32,405 nt of DNA, taken from Ilumatobacteraceae bacterium (GTDB lineage Bacteria > Actinomycetota > Acidimicrobiia > Acidimicrobiales > Ilumatobacteraceae). Positions 1 through 8,256 of the stretch are shown piece by piece. The stretch is from contig JANYKU010000073.1 in assembly GCA_025358075.1 (NCBI GenBank), positions 1 to 32,405 on the forward strand, given 5' to 3'. Every line of letters begins with the position of its first letter. Within the stretch, counting starts at the first letter, position 1. The position numbers and the translations under genes were made by a program. A model generated the notes under the pieces. That model worked only from the letters and a program-made list of their open reading frames with translations, did no database searches and had not been told where the DNA came from.

Positions 1-3
1 CTG

Positions 4-1167
4 ATGGCGACCGCCGCGGTCGCCGACGTCCGTTTCGCGGCTCCATCCATCGGGCCGGAAGAGATCGCCGAAGTCGTGGCGACGCTCGAATCCGGCTGGC
101 TATCGACGGGCCCTCGCGTCAAGGCCTTCGAGCGCGCGTTCGCGGAGTACATCGGCGTGCCGCACGCCATCGCGCTCAATTCATGCACCGCCGCGCTACA
201 CCTGTCGCTGCTCGCGTCCGGAATCGGACCTGGCGACGAAGTCGTCACGACGCCGATGACGTTCTGTGCGACGGCCAACGTGATCACGCACGTCGGCGCC
301 GAGCCGCGCTTCGCCGACATCGATCTGCGCACCTGGAACCTCACCGCCGACGCGGCCTCCGCAGCGGTCACGGCGCGCACGCGCGCGGTCCTGCCGGTGC
401 ACTACGCCGGCCGCCCGGTGGATGTCGCCGCGTTTCGCGCGCTGGCGATTCGCGCCGGCCTGACGCTCATCGAGGATGCCGCGCATGCGGTGGAATCCTC
501 GTCGGCGGGCGCGAAGATCGGCGCCACGGCGGACCTGACCTGCTTCAGTTTCTACGCGACGAAGAATCTCTCGACGGGTGAGGGCGGCATGCTGACGACG
601 GCGTCCGACGAGATGGCGTCGTTCGCGCGTGTCGCGTCGCTGCACGGCATGAGTCGCGATGCGTGGGCGCGCTACGGCCGCGGCGCGTCGCCGCACTACG
701 ACGTCGTCATGCCCGGCTACAAGTACAACATGATGGACCTGCAGGCCGCGCTCGGCCTGCACCAGCTCGCCGGCATCGATCATCGGCTGCGGCACCGCAA
801 CGCGATCTGGCGCCAGTACGATGCGGGCCTGGCGGATCTGCCGATCACGCTGCCGGCTCCGGTCGAGGCAGGCGATGTCCACGCCCGGCACCTCTATACG
901 ATTCTCGTGAACGCGGACTCCGCTCGCACCCGCGACGGGCTGGCCGCGGAGCTGGCGTCTCGAGGCATTTCGACCAGCGTGCATTTCCGCGCCTTGCACC
1001 TCCATCCGTATTACGCGGATCGCTTCAAGCTGACGCGCGGCATGTTCCCGGTTGCCGAGATGGTCTCTGACAGCGTGCTGTCGCTGCCGCTCTCAGGTGA
1101 ACTGACCGAGAGCGAAGCCGCCCGCGTCATCGACGCCGTGCGGCGCGCCGTGCTGGGGACGCGATGA
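4..1167 (+). CDS. DegT/DnrJ/EryC1/StrS-family sugar aminotransferase (PseC/LegC-like)
   Basis: A PLP-dependent aminotransferase of 387 aa, the normal length for the family. It would transfer an amino group to C4 of a UDP-4-keto-6-deoxy sugar. The family pattern is clear: the N-terminal GWLSTGP segment, SCTAALHL near residue 60, the cofactor-binding IEDAAHA with Asp158, and the Schiff-base lysine Lys187 in FYATKNLSTGEGG. The ATG at 4 overlaps a TGA at 2-4, which fits an upstream gene ending just outside the window and supports this start. It overlaps the next gene by ATGA. Within this operon it probably acts after the dehydratase at 7132 and before the PseG-like hydrolase. Whether the substrate has D or L configuration (LegC/PglE versus PseC) cannot be read from the sequence. 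Confidence 0.9.
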   Translation: MATAAVADVRFAAPSIGPEEIAEVVATLESGWLSTGPRVKAFERAFAEYIGVPHAIALNSCTAALHLSLLASGIGPGDEVVTTPMTFCATANVITHVGAEPRFADIDLRTWNLTADAASAAVTARTRAVLPVHYAGRPVDVAAFRALAIRAGLTLIEDAAHAVESSSAGAKIGATADLTCFSFYATKNLSTGEGGMLTTASDEMASFARVASLHGMSRDAWARYGRGASPHYDVVMPGYKYNMMDLQAALGLHQLAGIDHRLRHRNAIWRQYDAGLADLPITLPAPVEAGDVHARHLYTILVNADSARTRDGLAAELASRGISTSVHFRALHLHPYYADRFKLTRGMFPVAEMVSDSVLSLPLSGELTESEAARVIDAVRRAVLGTR

Positions 1168-2171
1168 CGTCGTCACCGGCGGTCCGCGTGTTCTTTCGCG
1201 TCGCCGCGGGGTCGCGTGTCGGCTTCGGACATCTGGTGCGCTGCCGATCGCTGGCCCGCGCGTTGGGCATCGCGCCTCGCGGCTCGGTGCGCGGCAACGC
1301 CGCGACGGGCCGTGCCGCGACGGCGATGGGCTGGACGCTGGCCGCGACGGCCAGCACGCGCGCGCTGGCCGATGAACAGCCCGACGTGCTGGTGGTTGAC
1401 GATCCGTCCGCGACGCACACGGCGGTCTGGGTGCGCGCCGCCCGCCTGCTGGGTGTGCCGGTCGCCACGATTCACGATCTCGGTCTCGGCCGCGTCGCCT
1501 CGGACCTGATGATCGACGGCAGCGTGCTCGACGGTCCGCTGCGGACGGATCCGGCCGAGTTGCGCGGACCAGCGCACATGATTCTCGATCCCGGCATCCT
1601 CGCCACGCGTCAGCGCCGCATGCCCAGGCCCGCCTTGCAGGTGTTGATCGCACTCGGCGGCGGCTCGCACGTCTACCCGCTGGCCGCGCGAATTGCCCGG
1701 GCGATTGCGGCGCGCGTGCCCGACATCCGCATCCGCGCCGCCGCCGGCTTCTCGTCGCCAGTGCGGCCGCCGCTCCTCGCGCGCGGACAGTGGGTGACTG
1801 CGCCCGATGGACTGGCGCACGAACTTGCGCACTCGACCATCGCTGTGGTGGCCGGAGGTGTCACGTTGTACGAAGCCTGCGCGCTCGGCGTGCCCGCGGT
1901 GGCACTCGCGGTGACGGCGGCGCAGCACCGCACGGTCCGCGGCATCGCGAAATACGGCGCCGCGATCGACGCCGGACGGCCGCCGACGACGGCCGCGACC
2001 ATCGCGCGCGTCGCCGACGCGGCGGCGGCGCTCGTCCACGATGCGCGCAGACAGCGTCAACTGTCGCTGCGCGGCCGGCGTCTCGTCGATGGCCGTGGTG
2101 CGTTTCGCGTGGCGGCGCGCGTGCGTGAACTGTTGCGTATTCGAGCAGGAGCGACGACCCATGCGGCATGA
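1164..2171 (+). CDS. PseG/SpsG-like UDP-sugar hydrolase (GT28/MurG fold)
   Basis: A 335-aa protein resembling PseG and SpsG, MurG-fold enzymes. PseG removes UDP from UDP-2,4-diacetamido-2,4,6-trideoxy-altrose to give the free sugar for the NeuB-type synthase. The N-terminus carries the hallmark GFGHLVRCRSLA block (residues 20-31), with His23 at the position of the catalytic PseG histidine. The C-terminal half has a GGGSH turn and the UDP-ribose-binding pattern GGVTLYEACALGVP followed by a Gln. It is longer than the roughly 275-aa Campylobacter PseG, with an alanine/arginine-rich tail. Its ATG overlaps the aminotransferase stop by 4 nt, and its end overlaps the HAD gene by 11 nt. Sequence drift is substantial, so the exact substrate is uncertain. 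Confidence 0.8.
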   Translation: MTSSPAVRVFFRVAAGSRVGFGHLVRCRSLARALGIAPRGSVRGNAATGRAATAMGWTLAATASTRALADEQPDVLVVDDPSATHTAVWVRAARLLGVPVATIHDLGLGRVASDLMIDGSVLDGPLRTDPAELRGPAHMILDPGILATRQRRMPRPALQVLIALGGGSHVYPLAARIARAIAARVPDIRIRAAAGFSSPVRPPLLARGQWVTAPDGLAHELAHSTIAVVAGGVTLYEACALGVPAVALAVTAAQHRTVRGIAKYGAAIDAGRPPTTAATIARVADAAAALVHDARRQRQLSLRGRRLVDGRGAFRVAARVRELLRIRAGATTHAA

Positions 2172-2865
2172 GCAGCCCAAGGCCGTGATCTTCGACCTCG
2201 ACGACACACTGTATCCGTTGCGTCGCTTCGTGCACAGCGGGTTTGCGGCGGTCGCCGATCATCTGGCAGACACATGGCGAGTCGATCGCCGCGAAGCGAT
2301 CGGTGTTCTGGCGCGTGCGTGTCGTGGCGCGTCGCGCGGCCGCGAACTGCAGGTCTGCGTCGCGCACTTCGGCCTGTCGCCATCCATCGTGTCGGCGCTG
2401 GTCCAGGTGATCCGGCTTCACGCACCGTCGCTGCGCCTTCCGCGCGCGTCCCGGTTCGCCCTCGAGGCGCTGCGCCCCGACTGGTACATCGGCGTGGTGA
2501 CCAACGGCCTGCCCGATGTGCAGGCCCGCAAAGTGGACGCGTTGGGATTGCGCGAGCTTGTCGACACCGTCGTCTACGCCAACGAGGTCGGCGCCGGCGA
2601 CGGAAAGCCGGATCGCGAACCGTTTCTCGAGGCGGTCCGGCGTCTTGGCGTCACCACCGATCGCGCGATGTTTGTGGGCGACGACGCCCGCTGCGACGTA
2701 TTTGGGGCGGGGCAGGTGGGGATGAAGACGGTGCACGTCACCAGGCGCGGCCGCGCGCATGTGCCGGCCTGTGGCGCCGATGCGACCATCACGACGCTGG
2801 CGGTGTTGCCGGCGATTGCGGAGCGGCTCGTGCCCGACCTCCGTTGGAGATCCTATGTTGCGTGA
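2161..2865 (+). CDS. HAD-superfamily hydrolase, probable sugar phosphatase
   Basis: A 234-aa HAD subfamily I hydrolase. Motif I is FDLDDTLY, with nucleophile Asp12 and general acid Asp14. Motif II is VVTNG with Thr114, motif III is Lys149 in GDGKPD, and motif IV is GDDARCD with Asp174/Asp175. A helical cap fills residues 20-105. The ATG at 2161 is chosen because AGGAG lies 9 nt upstream (2148-2152) and because it starts directly before motif I. It overlaps the previous gene by 11 nt and the NeuB-type gene by 11 nt. A HAD phosphatase next to a nonulosonate synthase recalls N-acylneuraminate-9-phosphatase, so a phosphorylated nonulosonate or precursor is a reasonable guess. Canonical pseudaminic and legionaminic routes do not need this step. 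Confidence 0.8.
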   Translation: MRHEQPKAVIFDLDDTLYPLRRFVHSGFAAVADHLADTWRVDRREAIGVLARACRGASRGRELQVCVAHFGLSPSIVSALVQVIRLHAPSLRLPRASRFALEALRPDWYIGVVTNGLPDVQARKVDALGLRELVDTVVYANEVGAGDGKPDREPFLEAVRRLGVTTDRAMFVGDDARCDVFGAGQVGMKTVHVTRRGRAHVPACGADATITTLAVLPAIAERLVPDLRWRSYVA

Positions 2866-3928
2866 CGTTCCGGAATTGATCGTCATTGGGACGCGCCGCG
2901 TCGGCGCGCGCGAACCATTGTTCGTCATCGCCGAAATCGGCCTCAACCACGGCGGCTCACTAGACCGCGCGCTGCAACTGGTGGACGCGGCGGCTGACGC
3001 CGGCGCCTCCGCCGTCAAACTGCAGACGCTGTTCGCAAACAGCCTCGTCGCGCCGGGCGCACCGGCGCCCGCGCACGTTGACGCCGCGTCCATGCGCGAC
3101 TTCTTCGCCACGTTCGAACTCGATGAGGAGGCGCACCACACCATCGCCGCGCGCGTTCGTCAGCACGGCCTCGCACTGATGGCGACGCCGTTGTGCGAAT
3201 CGGCCGTCGACATGCTCGAGCGGGTCGGCGTGGACGCCTACAAGATCGCCAGCGGTGACCTCACGTGGGACCGGCTGATTCGACGCTGCGCGCAGACCGG
3301 CAAGCCGCTGGTGATCTCCACCGGCATGGCCAGCCTCGCCGAAGTCGGTCGCGCGGCGGCCTGCGCCCGTCTCGGCGGCGCCGCGGTCGCCCTGCTGCAT
3401 TGTGTCTCCGCCTATCCCGTACCGCACGGCAGTGAGAACCTTCGCGCGATCGCCACGCTGTCGGACGCATTCCGTCTGCCGGTCGGCTTGTCCGACCACG
3501 GTGATGACGGCTTCGCCATGCCGCTGGCGATGGCGATGGGAGCGTCCCTGTACGAACGTCATCTCGTCCTGTCGCCTGACGATGGCTCCATCGACGCCGC
3601 CGTGTCGAGTACGCCGGCGGAACTGGCCGAGGCGATTCGTATCGCGGCGCGCGCGCAGCGTGCGCTCGGCACCGGTGAGAAAGTCTGCCTGCCCGCCGAG
3701 GCGGTGAATCAGCGGGGAAGCCGTCGCGGACTCTACGCCGCCCGCTCGCTGGCAATGGGCGACATCGTCGGCTCCGCGGATGTGGTGGCGCTGCGGCCTG
3801 CCGTCGGCCTCGATGTGAACCGCGTCAACGAACTCGTGGGCAGCCGGCTGGAGCGCGATCTTGAAGAAGGCATGCCGTTCCTCGAGCGCGATCTGTCCGC
3901 CCAGAAGGGACTGACCCGTGTCGCCTAG
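2855..3928 (+). CDS. NeuB/SpsE/PseI-type nonulosonic acid synthase
   Basis: A 357-aa synthase that condenses phosphoenolpyruvate with a six-carbon amino sugar to form a nine-carbon sialic-acid-like sugar. The TIM-barrel motifs are IAEIGLNHGG (Glu27, Asn31), AVKLQT (Lys55, Gln57), YKIASGDL (Lys130), ISTGMAS and GLSDHG. His236 sits in ERH, where most family members have EKH. The C-terminal SAF (antifreeze-like) domain spans about 285-350, including the RGLYAARSLAMGD segment. The ATG at 2855 is preceded by GGAGA at 2846-2850. It overlaps the HAD gene and the ATP-grasp gene by 11 nt each. This is the committed step that identifies the operon as a nonulosonate pathway. Which sugar is made (pseudaminic, legionaminic or another) cannot be settled by reading. 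Confidence 0.92.
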   Translation: MLRDVPELIVIGTRRVGAREPLFVIAEIGLNHGGSLDRALQLVDAAADAGASAVKLQTLFANSLVAPGAPAPAHVDAASMRDFFATFELDEEAHHTIAARVRQHGLALMATPLCESAVDMLERVGVDAYKIASGDLTWDRLIRRCAQTGKPLVISTGMASLAEVGRAAACARLGGAAVALLHCVSAYPVPHGSENLRAIATLSDAFRLPVGLSDHGDDGFAMPLAMAMGASLYERHLVLSPDDGSIDAAVSSTPAELAEAIRIAARAQRALGTGEKVCLPAEAVNQRGSRRGLYAARSLAMGDIVGSADVVALRPAVGLDVNRVNELVGSRLERDLEEGMPFLERDLSAQKGLTRVA

Positions 3929-4928
3929 CGTGCTCATCACGGCAGCGTCGCGGCGCGTGCCGCTTGTGCACGCCTTTCAGCGCGCGCTCAAGCAGGCGGG
4001 CGGCGGCCGGGTGATCGTCACTGATGTGAACCCGCTGTCGCCAGCGGTCCACGCAGCCGACGCGGCGTATCAGGTATCGCTGGCGTCGCACACCGATTAC
4101 GTGCGCGAGATCCTGACGATCGCGTCTGCCGAGCGCGTCAACCTCGTCGTGCCGACGATCGACGATGAACTGCCGCTGTTCAGCGCGGCGATTCCCATGT
4201 TCAACGCCGCCGGCGTCCGCGTCGCCGTGTCGCCGCTGTGGACCACGTTGCTGTGCAACGACAAGTACGCCACGTGCCGGGCGCTCCAGCAGAAGGGCGT
4301 ACTGGCCGCGCCGTCCTATCTCCCGGAGACCATGCCGGCATCGGTCACGTTTCCACTGTTCATCAAACCGCGCTGGGGCCGGGGCGGTGTCGGTGCGTTC
4401 GCGATTCACAATCCGCGTCAACTCCTGTTCTTCCTCGACTACGTGGCGGATCCGCTGGTCCAGGAGTACCTGGAAGGACCGGAGTTCACCATCGACATGC
4501 TGTGCGACTTCTCGGGGCGGCCGCTCTCGATTGTGCCGCGCGAGCGGGTCGTGATTCGCGCGGGGGTCATCGATCGCGGGCGTACGGTCAAGGATCCCGC
4601 GCTGATCGCGCTTGCGGAACACTGCGCAGCGGTCTTGCCGTTCGCCGGCGCCGTCAACATTCAGTGCCGCGTCGTCGACGGGCATCCGGTGGTCTTCGAG
4701 ATCAACCCGCGATTCTCGGGCGGCATCCCGCTGACGATCGAAGCCGGTGCGGATTTTCCCGGCATGCTCGTACGACTCGCGGCAGGGCAGCGCGTGAAGC
4801 CGGCCATCGGCCGGTTCAAGGACAACCTCTGGATGACCAACTACGAAGCCTCGGTATTTCTGGACGGCGGGCGCGTGGCGCTGGAGCGCTACGAACAGCG
4901 CGCCGCCGCGGTGGGGGAAGTCGCGTGA
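3918..4928 (+). CDS. ATP-grasp domain protein, carbamoyl-phosphate-synthase-like
   Basis: A 336-aa ATP-grasp enzyme starting at a GTG that overlaps the synthase gene by 11 nt. Residues 1-110 form a Rossmann-like pre-ATP-grasp domain (VLITAASRRVPLV). The ATP-grasp fold follows: Lys150 in FIKPRWGRGG with its glycine-rich loop, Glu183 in VQEYLEG, and the magnesium-binding Glu261, Asn263 and Arg265 in FEINPRFSGG. Such enzymes activate a carboxylate as an acyl phosphate and join it to an amine, thiol or carbon nucleophile. Its place between the synthase and the cytidylyltransferase suggests it acts on the nonulosonate or its precursor, for example by attaching an amino acid or other acyl group to a ring amine. 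That role is inferred; no such step belongs to the standard pathways. Confidence 0.85.
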   Translation: MSPSVLITAASRRVPLVHAFQRALKQAGGGRVIVTDVNPLSPAVHAADAAYQVSLASHTDYVREILTIASAERVNLVVPTIDDELPLFSAAIPMFNAAGVRVAVSPLWTTLLCNDKYATCRALQQKGVLAAPSYLPETMPASVTFPLFIKPRWGRGGVGAFAIHNPRQLLFFLDYVADPLVQEYLEGPEFTIDMLCDFSGRPLSIVPRERVVIRAGVIDRGRTVKDPALIALAEHCAAVLPFAGAVNIQCRVVDGHPVVFEINPRFSGGIPLTIEAGADFPGMLVRLAAGQRVKPAIGRFKDNLWMTNYEASVFLDGGRVALERYEQRAAAVGEVA

Positions 4929-5650
4929 GCGAAGAGACCGCGATCGTGTTACAGGCCCGGATGGGCTCCACCCGGCTTCCGGGCAAAGTGCTGTCGACCA
5001 TTGCCGGCAAGCCGATCCTCGGCCACTGCGTCGAGCGCCTGCGCCAGTCGGGACTGCCCGTCATCGTCGCGACGACGACCGGCGAGGAGGATGATCTCGT
5101 CGAGGAAATGGCGGAACTGTTTGGCGCTCGCGTCGTGCGCGGGCCCGCCGACGACGTGCTGGCGCGCTTCGCGCTCGCCGTGTCGACGTTCGGGCTGCTC
5201 GACGTGATCCGGGCAACCGCGGACAACCCGGCGGTGGACATGGACGCCGCGCACCGCTGCCTCACGCTGCTGCACCGGACCGGCGCCGATCATGTGACCG
5301 AACGCGGTTTGCCGTACGGCGCCGCGGTGGAAGCGGTGTCCGCGTCGGCGATTCTGCTTGCGCACGCACAGGCGACGACCGCCGCGGATCGCGAGCACGT
5401 CACGCCATTCATCAGGCGCAACGCGCAGTTCGTGGCGATTGACGCGATCGCACCGGGCATCCTCAGGCAGCCGTCGCTTCGGCTGACCGTCGACACGCCG
5501 GACGATCTCGACTTCGTGCGACGGGTGTTCAGCTGGTTGCCGGGTGAGGGGTCGGATCCGGCGTCGCTGGCCGAGATCATCTGCGCGGCTGATCGGCTCC
5601 GCTCGTCCGAGGCCGCCGGCGGCGACACCGCCGCGCGAGGCATCCGATGA
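4925..5650 (+). CDS. SpsF/NeuA-type cytidylyltransferase
   Basis: A 241-aa nucleotidyltransferase that probably activates the nonulosonate with CTP to give the CMP-sugar. The N-terminal signature is LQARMGSTRLPGK (Arg12, Lys21 for CTP binding), followed by ILGHCVERL. The C-terminal half has the SpsF-like REHVTPFIRR and the LRLTVDTPDDLDF block with acidic metal-binding residues. The GTG start overlaps the ATP-grasp stop as GTGA, and the end overlaps the MotA gene as ATGA. The SpsE-SpsF-SpsG trio in one operon matches the spore-coat polysaccharide arrangement known from Bacillus. Here the Maf gene at 17650-19224 and the stator genes suggest flagellar rather than spore use. Confidence 0.88.
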   Translation: MSEETAIVLQARMGSTRLPGKVLSTIAGKPILGHCVERLRQSGLPVIVATTTGEEDDLVEEMAELFGARVVRGPADDVLARFALAVSTFGLLDVIRATADNPAVDMDAAHRCLTLLHRTGADHVTERGLPYGAAVEAVSASAILLAHAQATTAADREHVTPFIRRNAQFVAIDAIAPGILRQPSLRLTVDTPDDLDFVRRVFSWLPGEGSDPASLAEIICAADRLRSSEAAGGDTAARGIR

Positions 5651-6342
5651 CCTGGACGCTGCTGCAGCCGGCCGCCGCGCTGGTCGTGTTTGGCGGCACT
5701 GGTGTGGCGCTGCTCGTGAGTTTCCCGATCCCGACGCTGCGTCGCTCGGTGCAGGCCGTCCGCCAGGCGTTCGCGCCGCCGCCGCTTCGCGCCCGCGCGC
5801 TCGTCTCCCGCTTTGGCCAGTATGCGATTCGTACGCGACGCCGCGGCGTCATGGTGCTCGAGCCCGAGATCGCACGCGAGAAGGATCCGTTTCTAGCGCG
5901 CGCGCTCGCGCTGGCTGTTGACGGCGTGACGCCGGAGAGCCTGAAACAGGGGCTCGCGATCGACAGCCGCGCGCGGGAAGACGCGGACCTCGAGTGCGCC
6001 GACGTGCTGGAGGCCGCCGCGGGTTACGCGCCGACGCTGGGCATTCTCGGCGCGGTTCTCGGCCTGATTCACGTCATGGAGAATTTTGCGGCGCCCGCCT
6101 CGATTGGATCGGGTATCGCCGTGGCGTTTGTCGCGACGGTGTACGGCGTCGCGTCGGCCAACCTCGTGCTGCTGCCGCTGGCGACGCGGCTGCGCGGCCG
6201 GGCGGAAGAGGCGAGGCTGGCGCGCGACGTGATCATCGAAGGCGTGCTGACCCTGCAGCAGGGCATGCACCCACGGATGGTCGAGGCGCACCTCGATGGC
6301 TTCGTGCGGTCGGGCGGACAGGAGCGCGTCCGTGCGGCCTAG
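5647..6342 (+). CDS. MotA-like stator subunit lacking the first transmembrane helix
   Basis: A 231-aa MotA/TolQ/ExbB-family protein. It begins directly at what is helix 2 in full MotA: residues 6-27 (LLQPAAALVVFGG and on to LLVSFP) line up with residues of the second helix of the full-length MotA at 20098, so the usual N-terminal helix with its EGG turn is absent. An in-frame stop at 5590-5592 rules out a missed membrane-spanning extension. Helices 3 and 4 are well kept, with AGYAPTLGILGAVLGLIHV (Pro129, the counterpart of the functionally important E. coli Pro173) and YGVASANLVLLPLATRL (Pro177). The cytoplasmic loop lies between about 30 and 115. The ATG overlaps the cytidylyltransferase stop. 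With the next gene it forms a stator pair inside the sugar operon. Confidence 0.85.
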   Translation: MTWTLLQPAAALVVFGGTGVALLVSFPIPTLRRSVQAVRQAFAPPPLRARALVSRFGQYAIRTRRRGVMVLEPEIAREKDPFLARALALAVDGVTPESLKQGLAIDSRAREDADLECADVLEAAAGYAPTLGILGAVLGLIHVMENFAAPASIGSGIAVAFVATVYGVASANLVLLPLATRLRGRAEEARLARDVIIEGVLTLQQGMHPRMVEAHLDGFVRSGGQERVRAA

Positions 6343-7135
6343 CGGCACGCGTTCGCGGGCGCGCCACAGCGGGTCCTCATCGCGCGATCGGTGGCTGCTG
6401 TCGTACGCCGATTTCATGACGCTGCTGTTTGCGTTTTTCACGACGATGTATGCCGTGTCGACGGTGGACGCCGGCAAGCTGTTGAGCGTCGCGGAGGGCC
6501 TGCATACCGCGTTCGATCGGCCGGGGATCGACACCAGCGTGGCCCGTCCGATGGCGCCGCTCCAGCCGTCCGCGATGTCCGGCATCCTGCCCAGCGGCAA
6601 AGGCATCGTCGGACCCGTTGACGGAGACGCCGCGCATACCGCGGCCCCGCCGGACGCGCGCAGGGAAATTGAACGTGCGCTCAACGAAGATCTGGCGGCG
6701 CACCGCATCCAACTCACCGAGGATCGCCGCGGTCTCGTGCTCTCGCTCCCGGAGGCCGGGTCGTTTCCTGCAGGCAGCGCAGACATGTCAGGCGCCGCGG
6801 GTCAGGTCATGACGCGGCTCTCGTCGGCGTTACAGGGACTGCCGAACACGATCCGCATCGAGGGCCACACCTACGACACGCCGATCCACACCGCGCGGTT
6901 CACGTCGAACTGGGAGCTGTCGACGGCGCGGGCGACCGAAGTCGTCCAGTTCCTGATTCAACAGGGCGGGCTGGCTCCGGACCGGATGTCCGCGGCCGGC
7001 TACGGCGCGTTTCATCCGCTCGCGGACAACGCCTCGCCCGATGGCCGCGCTCGCAATCGTCGCGTCGATGTGATTGTGCTGAACGCGGCCACGCGCGTGG
7101 CCGAGGAGCCCGCGCGGCAGGGAGCCGTTCGATGA
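6332..7135 (+). CDS. MotB-like stator subunit with OmpA peptidoglycan-binding domain
   Basis: A 267-aa MotB protein from a GTG at 6332, chosen because GGAG sits 7 nt upstream and because it overlaps the MotA stop by 11 nt. An earlier in-frame ATG at 6296 would run deep into motA. After a basic N-terminus comes the single helix WLLSYADFMTLLFAFF, with Asp27 as the ion-carrying aspartate. A periplasmic linker follows, then an OmpA-like domain from about residue 165 with IRIEGHTYDTPI, SNWELSTARA and a C-terminal DGRARNRRVDVIVL. All parts for a working stator B subunit are present. The stop overlaps the dehydratase start by ATGA. It differs clearly from the second MotB at 20979, so it is not a recent duplicate. 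Confidence 0.9.
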   Translation: MRPSGTRSRARHSGSSSRDRWLLSYADFMTLLFAFFTTMYAVSTVDAGKLLSVAEGLHTAFDRPGIDTSVARPMAPLQPSAMSGILPSGKGIVGPVDGDAAHTAAPPDARREIERALNEDLAAHRIQLTEDRRGLVLSLPEAGSFPAGSADMSGAAGQVMTRLSSALQGLPNTIRIEGHTYDTPIHTARFTSNWELSTARATEVVQFLIQQGGLAPDRMSAAGYGAFHPLADNASPDGRARNRRVDVIVLNAATRVAEEPARQGAVR

Positions 7136-8256
7136 TGACGCCGTTCACCCATGCCGAACTCGAGACGCTGCTGCAGCGTCCGGTGCGCCGCGTGCTGACG
7201 GCGGACGATCGGCGGCGGTTCGCCGGCCGTCGGGTTCTGATTACCGGCGCTGGTGGTTCGATCGGCTCCGAGCTGGCGCGACAGATCGCAGCCTGCGCTC
7301 CGGCGCGCCTGACACTCGTCGACCAATCCGAACTCAATCTGTTTCACATCGATCGCGAACTCGCCGCGCGCGCGCCGCGCGGTGTGATCGAGCCGGTGCT
7401 CGCCGATATCACGCGCGGCGCCGCCTTTCGTCAGCTCTGCCTGACGGACCGGCCGCAGGTCGTCTATCACGCCGCCGCCTACAAGCACGTGACGATGGTT
7501 GAGCGCGCGGTGTGCGCCGCGTCCGCCGTCAACGTCCTCGGCACGCAGATCGTGGCCGACGCGTCGGCTCGCGCGGGGGCGCGCCTCGTGCTGATCTCCT
7601 CGGACAAGGCTGCCGCACCGCGCAGCGTGATGGGCGCAACCAAGCGCTTTGCCGAACTGGTCGTGATGGCGCGCGCGTCCGCGGCGTTCCGGCCGATCGT
7701 CGTCCGCTTCGGCAATGTGCTTGGCAGCAGCGGCAGCGTGCTGACGTTGATGCGCGATCACGTGCGCCGCGGCGAGGCGATTCCGATCACCGATCCGGAC
7801 GCGACGCGGTATTTCATGACCGCGGGTGAAGCGGTGTCGCTCGTCATGAAGGCGGATCTGCTGGCGACCCGTCCCGACACGTACTGGCTGGACATGGGCG
7901 AGCCCGTGCGGATCGGCGAACTCGCCGCGCGGCTGATGGATCTGGAGGAACGCGCCGGATTCGCGCGCGTCCCGACGGCCATCATCGGCCTGCGCCCTGG
8001 CGAAAAACTGCGTGAGGAGCTGACGACGCAGGGGCTCCGCATGGCGCCGACGCGTTACCGCCGTCTGTGGGTGGCGCGCCAGCGCCCTGGGGGCGCGGCC
8101 ACGATTGCGCGCGCGCTCAGCCGTCTACGGCGCGCCAACGCGGCCGGCGATGCGCTCGATGCCCTGGAAACGATCGCCTCGGTCGTGACGGATTTCGACA
8201 TCAGTCAGGACGCGTGGTCAGCTGCGCGCACGAAGAGCGTCGAGGTTGCCGCGTGA
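7132..8256 (+). CDS. Short WbpM/CapD-type UDP-sugar 4,6-dehydratase
   Basis: A soluble 374-aa short-chain dehydrogenase/reductase of the polysaccharide-biosynthesis (FlaA1/WbpM/CapD) family, without the N-terminal membrane helices of full WbpM. The NAD(P)-binding loop is TGAGGSIGSE (Gly39 to Gly45). Other family blocks are VYHAAAYKHV, VRFGNVLGSSGSV, TRYFMT and GLRPGEKLREEL. The active-site segment is SSDKA then SVMGATK: Met167 stands where PseB has its active-site tyrosine, followed by Lys171. The Met form is typical of WbpM/PglF-like enzymes that keep C5 configuration, whereas PseB inverts it. It would make the 4-keto-6-deoxy sugar for the aminotransferase at 4. Start overlaps motB by ATGA and end overlaps the next gene by GTGA. 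Confidence 0.87.
   Translation: MMTPFTHAELETLLQRPVRRVLTADDRRRFAGRRVLITGAGGSIGSELARQIAACAPARLTLVDQSELNLFHIDRELAARAPRGVIEPVLADITRGAAFRQLCLTDRPQVVYHAAAYKHVTMVERAVCAASAVNVLGTQIVADASARAGARLVLISSDKAAAPRSVMGATKRFAELVVMARASAAFRPIVVRFGNVLGSSGSVLTLMRDHVRRGEAIPITDPDATRYFMTAGEAVSLVMKADLLATRPDTYWLDMGEPVRIGELAARLMDLEERAGFARVPTAIIGLRPGEKLREELTTQGLRMAPTRYRRLWVARQRPGGAATIARALSRLRRANAAGDALDALETIASVVTDFDISQDAWSAARTKSVEVAA

Noticed and set aside
1861..3144. 427-codon open frame on the - strand
   Set aside because: It lies antisense to three well-supported genes (PseG-like, HAD, NeuB). Its product is rich in Arg, Ala and His and shows no motif; long antisense frames are common in GC-rich DNA.
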